Source: CAZEFK01 sp964511405 | Lineage (GTDB): Bacteria; Pseudomonadota; Alphaproteobacteria; Elsterales; Elsteraceae | Length of the DNA: 13,773 nucleotides | Direction: 5' to 3' | Assembly (NCBI GenBank): GCA_964511405.1 | Contig: CAZEFK010000193.1 | Coordinates: 1-13,773 of the forward strand | In this document: in pieces, positions 1 through 6,639 of the stretch | Layout of the letters: the number at the start of each line of letters is the position of its first letter | Position numbering within the stretch: position 1 is the first letter of the stretch | The notes under the pieces: generated by a model | The model's input: only the letters and a program-made list of their open reading frames with translations | Told to the model about the DNA's origin: nothing | Database searches by the model: none | Position numbers and translations under genes: made by a program

Positions 1-1
1 G

Positions 2-472
2 GCCGCGTTCCTGGCCCGGATGGCGCGCGAGATCGCCAATGTCGCCTACTTCAAGATCGAGGTCGCGGGCGTCGCCAACAAGCTGCGCGACCTGATCGCC
101 CAGGGCGGCGCCGCCGTCGAGGGGCCATGGGACGGCGAGGAGGGCATCACGCTGATGGCCGACCTCGACGCCGGCGCCACCGGCGCCATGACCGGCGGCG
201 GCTTCCCTGACGGCTTCCGGCAGATCCTGGATCCGTTCTTCGCCGGCGACCGCGAGGCGGCGGTCGCGGCCTATCAGCGCTGGCTGCCGCTGATCAACTA
301 CGAGAACCGACAGTGCGGCCTCGCCGCAGCCAAGGCACTGATGAAGGAGGGCGGCGTGATTGCGGACGAGTCCTGCCGCTTGCCGCTCCAGCCGCTGCAT
401 CCGGCCACGCGGGCGGGGCTGATCGAGACGGCGCGGCGGCTCGACCCGCTGGTGCTGCGCTGGGGGCGGTGA
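2..472 (+). CDS. Dihydrodipicolinate synthase (DapA)-family aldolase/lyase, 5' partial
   Basis: The open frame enters from the left edge and ends at TGA 470-472, so only the last 156 codons of a protein of usually about 300 residues are present. The internal ATG at 20 is probably not the start. The visible part is the C-terminal half of a Schiff-base-forming TIM barrel. The lysine in AYFKIE is the likely Schiff-base residue, followed by GEEGITLMADLDAGATG (the 'G.D' strand and the next barrel strand) and a helical tail containing INYENRQCGLAAAKALMKEGG. Family members include DapA, N-acetylneuraminate lyase and 2-keto-3-deoxy sugar acid aldolases or dehydratases. The visible portion lacks the residues that would separate them, so the substrate is unknown. 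The gene converges on the methyltransferase at 294-1382, whose frame overlaps it antisense. Confidence 0.85.
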   Translation, partial: AAFLARMAREIANVAYFKIEVAGVANKLRDLIAQGGAAVEGPWDGEEGITLMADLDAGATGAMTGGGFPDGFRQILDPFFAGDREAAVAAYQRWLPLINYENRQCGLAAAKALMKEGGVIADESCRLPLQPLHPATRAGLIETARRLDPLVLRWGR

Positions 473-1382
473 CGGCGCTGCGCCGGGCGACGATGAACGA
501 GGTCAGCATCGCCAGCTGCTCGGCCGGCACGCCGCGGTAGCGCGGGATCACGGGCAGGCGGTGGACGGCGGCGAGGGCGCGGCTGTCGACCTCGCCATGC
601 TCGGCCGCGACGTCGAAGCCGCAATCGCGGAACAGCGCCAGGTACTCGTAGTGGCGCAGCCGGTTCTGGTAGTTCTGCGGGTTGATCCCGGTCAGGCGCC
701 AGAACCGGTCGCCGAAGCGCAGGAAGTTGACCCGGCTGATCGTCTTGTCGCCATGCTCCCAATGGTCGGAATTGTCGATCACATGGGCCATGGCACCGGC
801 CGGGCGCAGCGCCCAGCGCAGGTCGGCCAGCAGCCGGCGCAGGGCCGCCGGCGGGATATGCTCCAGCACCACCCGGGATACCGCCAGGTCGAGGCTGTTC
901 GCTTGGAGCGACGCGCCGTCGAACGGCACCCGGTAGTCCATGCGCAGCTGCGCCAGCAGCTGGGGAACCTCGTCCCCGGCGACCGCCGCCAGCCGCGACC
1001 GGATCGTGTCAGGGGCCAGGCCCAGGACGTCGCCGACCCGCTCGGCCTCGGCCGCGACCGTGGCCAGGGCGGCGCGGATGGTGCCGGCATCGAGCAGCCG
1101 CTCGATGTCGGTCAGCAGGATCGAGCGGGCCCCGGCCAGGAAATAGAGCGTGGGCACGATCGGGACCCAGCCGGTCCCGATCTCCAGCACGTCGCGTCCG
1201 GCCGGGTCGTGGCCGGCACGGCGCAACATGGCGATCTGGTCCAGCCCTTGGGCGAGGGCCAGGGCGTCGTTGGCCGGGTTGGATCGGTAGGGGGTCAGGC
1301 GCCGCTTGAAGGCGCGCAGTCGGTTCTGGAAAGGCAGGAGGGTCTTGGCGGTGTCCTTGGCGAGCTTGAGCTGCCAGCGCAT
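294..1382 (-). CDS. Class I SAM-dependent methyltransferase with read-through C-terminus
   Basis: A 362-codon frame starts at ATG 1382, preceded by a GGGGAG Shine-Dalgarno-like run 6 bases upstream. A basic N-terminus of about 35 residues precedes the Rossmann-type SAM-binding domain. Motif I is DVLEIGTGW at residues 64-72, the acidic end of strand 2 is LLTDIE around 89-94, and the post-motif strand and helix LAVSRVVLEHIPP lie at about 166-178. The segment from about 205 to 256 (HWEH...RHYEYLALF) resembles methyltransferases often found near surface-polysaccharide genes, but no acceptor can be deduced. Recognisable homology seems to end near residue 301 (SFIVARR). The last 60 or so residues are Ala/Pro/Arg-rich and are read from the antisense of the dapA-like gene. 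The fold is secure; the reaction is not. Confidence 0.85.
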   Translation of the reverse strand: MRWQLKLAKDTAKTLLPFQNRLRAFKRRLTPYRSNPANDALALAQGLDQIAMLRRAGHDPAGRDVLEIGTGWVPIVPTLYFLAGARSILLTDIERLLDAGTIRAALATVAAEAERVGDVLGLAPDTIRSRLAAVAGDEVPQLLAQLRMDYRVPFDGASLQANSLDLAVSRVVLEHIPPAALRRLLADLRWALRPAGAMAHVIDNSDHWEHGDKTISRVNFLRFGDRFWRLTGINPQNYQNRLRHYEYLALFRDCGFDVAAEHGEVDSRALAAVHRLPVIPRYRGVPAEQLAMLTSFIVARRSAVTAPSAAPAGRAAAPSRSAPPAWPDAAAGAASGRTRPQSRRPPSSVPWLRRGRTVGSRS

Positions 1383-1454
1383 GCCGTTCTCCCCGGATCG
1401 GTCGATGCCGTGCCCAACGTCCGAACCGGCATCGGCGATCCGAGGGTCGGGGCA

Positions 1455-1730
1455 TCATTTCGGGGAATCCGGGGCGCTCCAGCCGTCCGGTAGCACATCG
1501 CCTTCACCGGGTGGCTCATCCCCTGCACGGTCCAGGAAGGCGAGGAAATCTCGCCGGTCGCTCTTGGCGGCCCGATCCCGAAAGTAATCGTGGGTCTGCA
1601 GCGCTGACAGCTTCTCGGCGACGGCAACGTTGATGAACTGGTTCAAGCTCGTCCCCTCGGCATCGGCAATAATCTCAGCCGCCGCTTTCAAGGATGGCTG
1701 AAGCCGTAGGGAATAGTTGGCCTTGCTCAC
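1455..1730 (-). CDS. Ribbon-helix-helix (HicB/CopG-like) antitoxin
   Basis: A 91-residue protein starts at GTG 1730, with GGAGG six bases upstream. The N-terminal segment, residues 6-45 (YSLRLQPSLKAAAEIIADAE followed by GTSLNQFINVAVAEKLSAL), has the strand-helix-helix pattern of RHH DNA-binding antitoxins annotated as HicB-family. The C-terminal half (residues 46-91) is charged and Pro/Asp-rich, as expected for a toxin-wrapping tail. Its GTGA start overlaps the TGA of the PIN toxin remnant just upstream, so the two were one translationally coupled toxin-antitoxin operon. Because the toxin is broken, this antitoxin is probably a leftover, although it could still repress its own promoter or neutralise a related toxin elsewhere. 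Confidence 0.8.
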   Translation of the reverse strand: MSKANYSLRLQPSLKAAAEIIADAEGTSLNQFINVAVAEKLSALQTHDYFRDRAAKSDRRDFLAFLDRAGDEPPGEGDVLPDGWSAPDSPK

Positions 1731-1920
1731 CGTATCCTCCTCAAAGCTTCATCCGGCCAGATCACGTCGATGCCGAAGCGGCTGGCCGGGTCGAAATGCC
1801 GGCTGTTGAAGGTGACGATGCCATCGGCTCTGCCATTGATCGCTGTCTCCAGGACCATCTCGTCCGCAACATCACCCAGTTGGGGACGCCGTAGATAGTG
1901 GAGCCGACCGGCTCGACGAT
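1727..1920 (-). pseudogene. PIN-domain toxin remnant (C-terminal part, frameshifted)
   Basis: Read on the minus strand, the frame ending at TGA 1729-1727 encodes RLHYLRRPQLGDVADEMVLE, then TAINGRADGIVTFNSRHFD and a tail ending WPDEALRRIR. This is the typical C-terminus of PIN-family toxins, including the acidic DEMVLE and the IVTFN-x-x-xF strand. No ATG, GTG or TTG precedes this block in frame before a stop near 1976. Immediately upstream, around 1904-1909, the preceding family residues (IVEPV) appear in a different frame; inserting one base joins them into IVEPVRLHYL. The N-terminal half, with the first catalytic aspartate, is absent: 1921-2020 holds nothing recognisable and is followed by the end of kgtP. 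The toxin should therefore be inactive. The frameshift assignment rests on remembered family sequence rather than an alignment. Confidence 0.72.
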
Positions 1921-2020
1921 ACCAGCGTGTCAGCCTGGATAGGCGAGCCTCGGCGCCGCGACCAGCCCGTTGTCGTCACGGTTTGGTGAGCGCGGCGCAT
2001 GAAGCGGCGGGCCAGCGGGC

Positions 2021-3328
2021 TCAGTCGGTGCGGATCCGCGAGTGGTCGCGGGTGTCGCGCATCCCGGCATAGACCAGCAGCGACAGGAAGATCAGGGCGG
2101 TGACGTACCAGAAGAACCAGCTCTCGACGCCCTGGCCCTTGAACCACAGCGCGAGGTAGGGAGCGGTGCCGCCGAACAGCGAATTGGCGATGGCATAGGG
2201 CAGGCCCACGCCCAGGGCGCGGATGCCGGCGGGGAACAGCTCGGCCTTTACGACCGCGTTGATCGATGTATAGCCCGACACGATGATCAGCGCCGCCATG
2301 GCCAGCAGCGCCGCGGTCGAATAGTCGTGGGTCGCGCGCAGGGCGTAGAGGATCGGCGCGGTGCCAAGCGTACCCAGGATGCCGAACCACATCAGCACCG
2401 GCCGGCGGCCGATCTTGTCCGAAATCAGGCCGAACACCGGCTGCAGGCACATATAGGCGAACAGCGTGACCAGCGAGATCTCGGTCGCCTGCTCGCGGCT
2501 GAGCTTGACGGTGTTGACCAGGAAGGTCGGCATGTAGGTCGTGTAGGTGTAGAACGCGGTCGTGCCGCCCATGGTCAGGCCGAACACCAGCAGCAGCTCG
2601 CGCGGATGCCGCATCAGCGCCGCCACCGGGTTGGGCCTGGGCCCGGCGCTGGCGCGCCGGAAGTCGTCGGTCTCCTGCAGGTTGCGGCGCAGATACAGGC
2701 CGTACAGGGCGCAGGCCGCGCCGAGCAGGAACGGGACGCGCCAGCCCCAGGCTTCGAGCGCGGTCGGCGCGTAGGCCTGCTGCATGGCCAGCAGCACCAG
2801 GCTACCCAGCAGCTGGCCGCCGATCAGGGTCACGTACTGGAACGAGCTGTAGAAGCCGCGATGGCGCGCGGTCGCAACCTCGCTGAGATAGGTGGCCGAC
2901 GTGCCGTACTCGCCACCCAGCGACAGGCCCTGCAGCAGCCGCGCCGCCAGCAGCACGGCGGGGGCGGCGACGCCCAGGGTGGCATAGGTCGGGGTCACGC
3001 CGATCAGTAGCGAGCCCAGGCACATGAGCGTGACCGACAGGGTCAGGGCGGCCCGCCGGCCGTGGCGGTCGGCATAGGCGCCGAGCAGCCAGCCGCCGAC
3101 CGGCCGCACGAAGAAGCCCAGGGCATAGATGCCGAAGGTGTTCAGCAGCTGCACCGTCGGGTCGGAGCCCGGGAAGAACGCCTTGGCGAAGTACAGCGCG
3201 AAGAAGTTGTAGATGTAGAAGTCGTACCACTCGATCAGGTTGCCGATCGAGCCGCCGAAGATCGACCACAACCGGCGGCGCATGGCGGCGCCCTGGTCGG
3301 TCCTGGGAGTGAGAAGCGTCTGGTCCAT
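2021..3328 (-). CDS. kgtP: KgtP-type alpha-ketoglutarate/dicarboxylate:H+ symporter (MFS, MHS family)
   Basis: The 435-residue length is close to the 432 of E. coli KgtP. The sequence follows KgtP closely: GNLIEWYDFYIYNFFALYFA in TM1 (about residues 29-48), FFVRPVGGWLLGAYADRHGRR with MFS motif A between TM2 and TM3 (about 72-92), GLSLGGEYGTSATYLSEVA, and FYSSFQYVTLIGGQLLGSL. Further conserved blocks are SDKIGRRP in the second half and KAELFPAGIRALGVGLPYA near the end. It should be a 12-TM inner-membrane importer of 2-oxoglutarate or a related dicarboxylate driven by protons. The start at ATG 3328 has a purine-rich GGGGGAA about 7 bases upstream; Met16 (MRRRLWSIF) is an alternative. A sigma-54 promoter lies 55-69 bases upstream, and the adjacent dctBD-like system is the expected regulator. 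The exact substrate is inferred from family similarity. Confidence 0.9.
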   Translation of the reverse strand: MDQTLLTPRTDQGAAMRRRLWSIFGGSIGNLIEWYDFYIYNFFALYFAKAFFPGSDPTVQLLNTFGIYALGFFVRPVGGWLLGAYADRHGRRAALTLSVTLMCLGSLLIGVTPTYATLGVAAPAVLLAARLLQGLSLGGEYGTSATYLSEVATARHRGFYSSFQYVTLIGGQLLGSLVLLAMQQAYAPTALEAWGWRVPFLLGAACALYGLYLRRNLQETDDFRRASAGPRPNPVAALMRHPRELLLVFGLTMGGTTAFYTYTTYMPTFLVNTVKLSREQATEISLVTLFAYMCLQPVFGLISDKIGRRPVLMWFGILGTLGTAPILYALRATHDYSTAALLAMAALIIVSGYTSINAVVKAELFPAGIRALGVGLPYAIANSLFGGTAPYLALWFKGQGVESWFFWYVTALIFLSLLVYAGMRDTRDHSRIRTD

Positions 3329-3382
3329 CGGTGGTTCCCCCGCCTGTGTCGCGGCCGGTGCGGCCGTCTGCGCGGGTCCTCA

Positions 3383-3397
3383 GCAAAGGGCGGGCCA
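3383..3397 (-). promoter_or_regulatory. Sigma-54 (-24/-12) promoter of kgtP
   Basis: On the minus strand the sequence is TGGCCCG-CCCT-TTGCT. The consensus is TGGCACG-N4-TTGCW, so there is a single core mismatch (A to C), and the invariant GG and GC are separated by exactly 10 bases. The GC lies at 3384-3383, which predicts transcription start near 3371 and a 5' leader of about 43 bases before the kgtP ATG at 3328. The gene just upstream encodes an activator with the GAFTGA sigma-54 contact loop, which supports the call independently. Confidence 0.75.
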
Positions 3398-3405
3398 GAA
3401 GTCCG

Positions 3406-3530
3406 GCGGCGTCGGGATTCACCCCTCCACCCGACCTCCTCCCACAAGGGGAGATGGGGCGAAGCTGCCGCGACAGAACTCCTCCTCCCCTTGTGGGAGG
3501 AGGCTGGGAGGAGGGGGAATCCCGGCGCCG
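3406..3530. repeat. Long imperfect inverted repeat (REP/MITE-like) between dctD and kgtP
   Basis: The arms 3414-3453 and 3485-3523 are inverted copies with 3 mismatches and one gap over 40 bases. The inner 19 bases (3435-3453 and 3485-3503, beginning CCTCCTCCCACAAGGGG) are a perfect match, and the loop is 31 bases. Similarity continues weakly outward through GGCGYCGGGATTC on both sides. It lies upstream of the predicted kgtP start site and downstream of dctD, between the sigma-54 promoter and the proposed activator sites. C-rich intergenic palindromes of this style are often dispersed repeats in high-GC proteobacteria, but only one copy is in the window. It might also act as a dctD terminator or an mRNA 3'-end stabiliser. 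Confidence 0.75.
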
Positions 3531-3549
3531 TCGGTAGTAATCCGCCCAT
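3530..3549. promoter_or_regulatory. Degenerate second activator-site candidate (DctD enhancer)
   Basis: GTCGGTAGTAATCCGCCCAT matches the perfect palindrome at 3563-3582 at 15 of 20 positions. The right half-site ATCCGCC is intact and the left half is decayed. Centre-to-centre distance to the perfect site is 33 bases, about three helical turns, and it lies about 168 bases upstream of the predicted kgtP start. Paired strong and weak sites are known for DctD-type activators, and that analogy is the basis of the call. Confidence 0.5.
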
Positions 3550-3561
3550 GACAAGGCGATC

Positions 3562-3583
3562 GATCGGCGGAAATCCGCCGATC
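3562..3583. promoter_or_regulatory. Perfect palindrome, candidate DctD upstream activating site
   Basis: The arms GATCGGCGGA and TCCGCCGATC are perfectly complementary around a 2-base AA centre. The palindrome sits about 200 bases upstream of the predicted kgtP transcription start and overlaps the dctD stop codon (TCA at 3582-3584 on the plus strand). Position, symmetry and the degenerate copy 33 bases away fit an enhancer for an NtrC-family activator. The alternative is a dctD transcription terminator, since a 9-10 bp stem forms. However, the RNA downstream of it (CGATCGCCTTG) is not U-rich. Confidence 0.55.
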
Positions 3584-4925
3584 ACGGGTCCAGGCGGCCG
3601 ATGCCGTAGCGCTGCATCTTTTCGTTCAACGTGCGGCGGGGCACCCCCAGCGCCTTGATGACCGCCTTCACATTGCCGCCGTGGCGCCGGAGGGCCTGGG
3701 CAATCAGGCGCCGCTCGAAGGCCTCGACCTGGGCCGGCAAGCTGCCCGCGCCCGGGTCGGGTGCGGCATCCGCAAAGGAGAAGCGGCCGGCGCCGCGCAA
3801 GCCCAGGACGAAGCGCTCGGCGACGTTCTTGAGTTCGCGGACATTGCCGGGCCAGTCGTGGGCCAGCAGGTCGGCGACTAGGCCGTCGGGGGTGGGCGGT
3901 TCCGGCCGGCGGTGCCGCTCGGCCGCGTCGCGGGCGAAGGTGGCGAACAGGAGCGGGATGTCGTCGCGCCGGTGGCGCAGCGGCGGCAGCTCCAGCTCGG
4001 CCACGTTCAGCCGGAAGTACAGGTCCTCGCGGAACCGACCCTGGCGCGCCGCGTCCTGGAGATCGAGCTTGGCGGCCGCCACCAGCCGGACATCGACGGC
4101 GATCGCCTTGTTCGACCCCAGCCGCTCCAGCACCTGGTCCTGCAGCACCCGCAGTACCTTGACCTGGAGCGACAGCGGCATGCTCTCGATCTCGTCCAGC
4201 AGCAGCGTGCCCCGATGCGCATGCTCCAACCGGCCGATGCGCCGCTCGCGGGCGCCGGTGAAGGCGCCCGACTCGTGCCCGAACATTTCGCTCTCGAACA
4301 TGGCCTCGGGCACGGCGCCGCAATTGACGGCCACGAACGGCCGCGCCGCGCGCGGGCCGAACTCGTGCAGGCACCGGGCGACCAACTCCTTGCCGGTGCC
4401 GGTCTCGCCCCGGATCAGCACGGGCACGGCCATCTGGGCCAAGTCCAGGACCTCGCGCCGCAGCGTTTCGATCGCGGCCGAGGTGCCGATCAGCCGCGCG
4501 TCCAGGCCGGGGGCGGCCAAGCGCCCGCGCAGCCGCCGATTCTCCAGCACCAGCCGCCGCTTCTCGACCGCCCGCGCCACCGTGTCGACCAGCCGCTCCG
4601 GCTCGAACGGCTTCTCGATGAAGTCATAGGCGCCCCGGCGCATGGCCGCGACGGCCATGGCGACGTCGCCATGGCCGGTCACCAGGACCACCGGCAGGTC
4701 GGGGTCGCGGGCCTGGGCCCGGGCCAGCAGCTCCAGGCCGTCCATCCCCGGCATCTTGACGTCGCTGATCAGGACGCCGTCGAAGTCGGGCGGCAGCGCC
4801 GCCAGCGCGGCGCCCGCCGCCTCGAAGCCGGTGACCGCGAAGCCGGCCAGGCCCAGCCATTGGGCCACGGCCACCTGCATGACCGGTTCGTCGTCGATGA
4901 AGAAGACCTGGCCGCGCTCAGCCAT
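3582..4925 (-). CDS. dctD: DctD-like NtrC-family sigma-54-dependent response regulator
   Basis: A 447-residue protein starts at ATG 4925 (MAERGQVFFIDDEP); the frame is open further upstream but there overlaps the kinase. The receiver domain (1-120) has the acidic pair D11-D12, phospho-acceptor D55 in LISDVKMPGMDG and K105 in FIEKPFEP. The AAA+ domain (about 143-380) has Walker A GETGTGKE (173-180), the sigma-54-contacting GAFTGA loop (220-225), Walker B LLLDEIE (241-247) and HDWPGNVRELKN in sensor II. A Fis-type helix-turn-helix is at about 415-442 (GGNVKAVIKALGVPRRTLNEK). Length and order are standard for DctD. The ATG lies within an 8-base overlap with the kinase stop, so the two are translationally coupled. 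It should activate RNA polymerase-sigma54 at kgtP, whose promoter region lies directly downstream. MifR, which controls alpha-ketoglutarate uptake in Pseudomonas, is a functional analogue. Confidence 0.9.
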   Translation of the reverse strand: MAERGQVFFIDDEPVMQVAVAQWLGLAGFAVTGFEAAGAALAALPPDFDGVLISDVKMPGMDGLELLARAQARDPDLPVVLVTGHGDVAMAVAAMRRGAYDFIEKPFEPERLVDTVARAVEKRRLVLENRRLRGRLAAPGLDARLIGTSAAIETLRREVLDLAQMAVPVLIRGETGTGKELVARCLHEFGPRAARPFVAVNCGAVPEAMFESEMFGHESGAFTGARERRIGRLEHAHRGTLLLDEIESMPLSLQVKVLRVLQDQVLERLGSNKAIAVDVRLVAAAKLDLQDAARQGRFREDLYFRLNVAELELPPLRHRRDDIPLLFATFARDAAERHRRPEPPTPDGLVADLLAHDWPGNVRELKNVAERFVLGLRGAGRFSFADAAPDPGAGSLPAQVEAFERRLIAQALRRHGGNVKAVIKALGVPRRTLNEKMQRYGIGRLDP

Positions 4926-6639
4926 CGCCGGCCGCCAGCTCGACCGTGAACACGGCGCCGCCTTCCGGCCGATTGGCCGCGGCCAGCGTGCCGCCGAACT
5001 CCTCGACGATCCGCTGGCTGAGCGACAGGCCCAGCCCCAGGCCGGCGCCGGGCGGCTTGGTGGTGAAGAACGGCTCGAACAGGCGTGACAGCGCTTCGGG
5101 GCCGACACCTGGGCCGCTGTCCGCGACCGTGATGGCCCAGCCGGCGGCCGCGGGCCGGCAGGCGATCTCGAGCCGCCGGTCCGGCCGTCCGGCCATGGCG
5201 TCCACGGCATTGCCGATGAGATTGATCAGAACCTGCTCCAGGCGCAGCGGGTCGGCGCGCACCACGGCGGCGACCGGCACGTCCACGACCGGCTCGACCG
5301 CGGCCTGGCGCAGGCGGCCCTCGGTCAGCGCCAGCGCCTCGTCCACGGCCCGGCGCACCGGGACCGCCGACGGGCTGCCCTGGCCCTTGCGCGCGAAGGC
5401 CTTCAAGTGGCCGGTGATCTTGGCCATCCGCGCGGCCAGGCCGGCGATCCGGTCCAGGTTGGCGGCGAGGCCGGCCATGTCGCCCTGGGCGGCCAGCACG
5501 CGGCCGCTGGCCAGGAACATCGCCATGGCGGCCAGCGGCTGGTTGAGCTCGTGGGCCATCACCGCCGACATCTGGCCGAGGGCGGCGAGCTTGCCGGCTT
5601 GGACCAGCTCCTGTTGGGCGGCGCGCAGGTCGGCGGTGCGCAGCGCCACCCGCCGCTCCAGCTCGTCGCGGGCCGCCCGTTCGGCGCGCAGCCGCAGCCA
5701 CCGCTGACGCAGGTAGAGGACCAGCAGCACGACGGCGGCCGCGGCGCTCGCGGCGATGGCGAAGGCGAGCCGGGCCGCCGCCGCGGCCGGTGCCAGGTCG
5801 GCCAGGTAGCTGACGGTCCAGCCCTCGGCCGGCAGGGGCCGGCTCGCCACCAGATACCGCCGGCCGTCCAGGCGCACCCTGCGCAGGTCGGTCGGCGCGC
5901 CGGGGGCGTCGGCAAGGTCCAGGGCATGCAGGGACACGCCCTCATATTGATGGGTGGCGGCCAACTCGCGCTGCGCGTCGAGCGGCAGCGGCGCCAGCAG
6001 GCCGTAGCGCCAGTCGCTGCGGCTGGACAGGAACACGACGCCGTTGCCGTCGGTCACCATGACCGCCTCGCCGCCGCTGGCCCAGTCGGCTTCCAGCGGG
6101 CGCAGGTCGATCTTGGCCACGACGACACCGGCAACAGTGGGGCCGGCGACGGCGTGGGCCTGGAAGTAACCGGGCTGGCCGGTGGTGACGCCGATCCCGT
6201 AATAGTGTCCCGCCCCCTTGGCTAGGGCCTGGATGAAATAGGGGCGGAAGCGATAGTTCGCGCCGACGAAGCTGTCCGGGCGCTGCCAGTTGCTGGCGGC
6301 GAGGGTCAGGCCGCCGCGGTCCATGACGAACAGCTCGGCGGTTCCGGCGGCCCGGTTGATCCGGTCGAGCTTGCGGTCGATGGCCAGCGCCGCGTCCGTC
6401 CCGGGAGCATCCAGCAGCGCCTTCACGTCATGGTCGTCGGCCAGGACGAAGGGCAGGGAGCGATAGCGGTCGAGAGTGCCCTCGATCGAGCGGGCGTAAA
6501 GACCGACGCGCTGGCGCGCGGCGGCGGCGATGTCGCCGGCGGCGCGCGCCTCGGCGAGGCGGGCGATCGGCCAAGCGGCCAGGGCCAGCGCCCCTGCGGC
6601 GATGGCCGGCCGCGTCCAGCGCCAGCCCGCCCAGGTCAT
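4918..6639 (-). CDS. dctB: DctB-like periplasmic-sensing histidine kinase
   Basis: A 573-residue kinase starts at ATG 6639, chosen because it forms an ATGA overlap with the stop of the MFS gene upstream; the open frame beyond it is only shadow coding. Domains in order: N-terminal membrane segment (about 10-27); a periplasmic region of about 260 residues resembling the tandem PAS/Cache sensor of DctB, with RPYFIQALAKGAGHYYGIG (132-150) and YLVASRPL (262-269); second membrane segment (about 290-311); a coiled linker; a dimerisation/phosphoacceptor domain with H363 in MAHELNQPLAAMAMFL; and a catalytic ATPase domain with N box LIGNAVDAM (474-482), G1 DSGPGVG (507-513), F box FEPFFTTK (521-528) and G2 GAGLGLGLSLS (531-541). 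DctB homologues sense C4-dicarboxylates; with kgtP nearby, 2-oxoglutarate is an equally reasonable ligand. Its partner is the DctD-like protein encoded immediately downstream. Confidence 0.9.
   Translation of the reverse strand: MTWAGWRWTRPAIAAGALALAAWPIARLAEARAAGDIAAAARQRVGLYARSIEGTLDRYRSLPFVLADDHDVKALLDAPGTDAALAIDRKLDRINRAAGTAELFVMDRGGLTLAASNWQRPDSFVGANYRFRPYFIQALAKGAGHYYGIGVTTGQPGYFQAHAVAGPTVAGVVVAKIDLRPLEADWASGGEAVMVTDGNGVVFLSSRSDWRYGLLAPLPLDAQRELAATHQYEGVSLHALDLADAPGAPTDLRRVRLDGRRYLVASRPLPAEGWTVSYLADLAPAAAAARLAFAIAASAAAAVVLLVLYLRQRWLRLRAERAARDELERRVALRTADLRAAQQELVQAGKLAALGQMSAVMAHELNQPLAAMAMFLASGRVLAAQGDMAGLAANLDRIAGLAARMAKITGHLKAFARKGQGSPSAVPVRRAVDEALALTEGRLRQAAVEPVVDVPVAAVVRADPLRLEQVLINLIGNAVDAMAGRPDRRLEIACRPAAAGWAITVADSGPGVGPEALSRLFEPFFTTKPPGAGLGLGLSLSQRIVEEFGGTLAAANRPEGGAVFTVELAAGDG

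Noticed and set aside
3414..3523. Possible CRISPR-like or transposon-end repeat.
   Set aside because: There is a single inverted pair, no direct repeats with spacers, no flanking target duplication and no transposase nearby.
3235..4374. A 379-codon minus-strand frame crossing the dctD-kgtP gap.
   Set aside because: It is out of frame with both flanking genes, low complexity, and passes through the inverted repeat and the sigma-54 promoter.
3912..4949. Plus-strand open frame of 345 codons opposite dctD.
   Set aside because: Composition (Q, R, H, G, A repeats) marks it as the antisense shadow of a well-supported AAA+ regulator.
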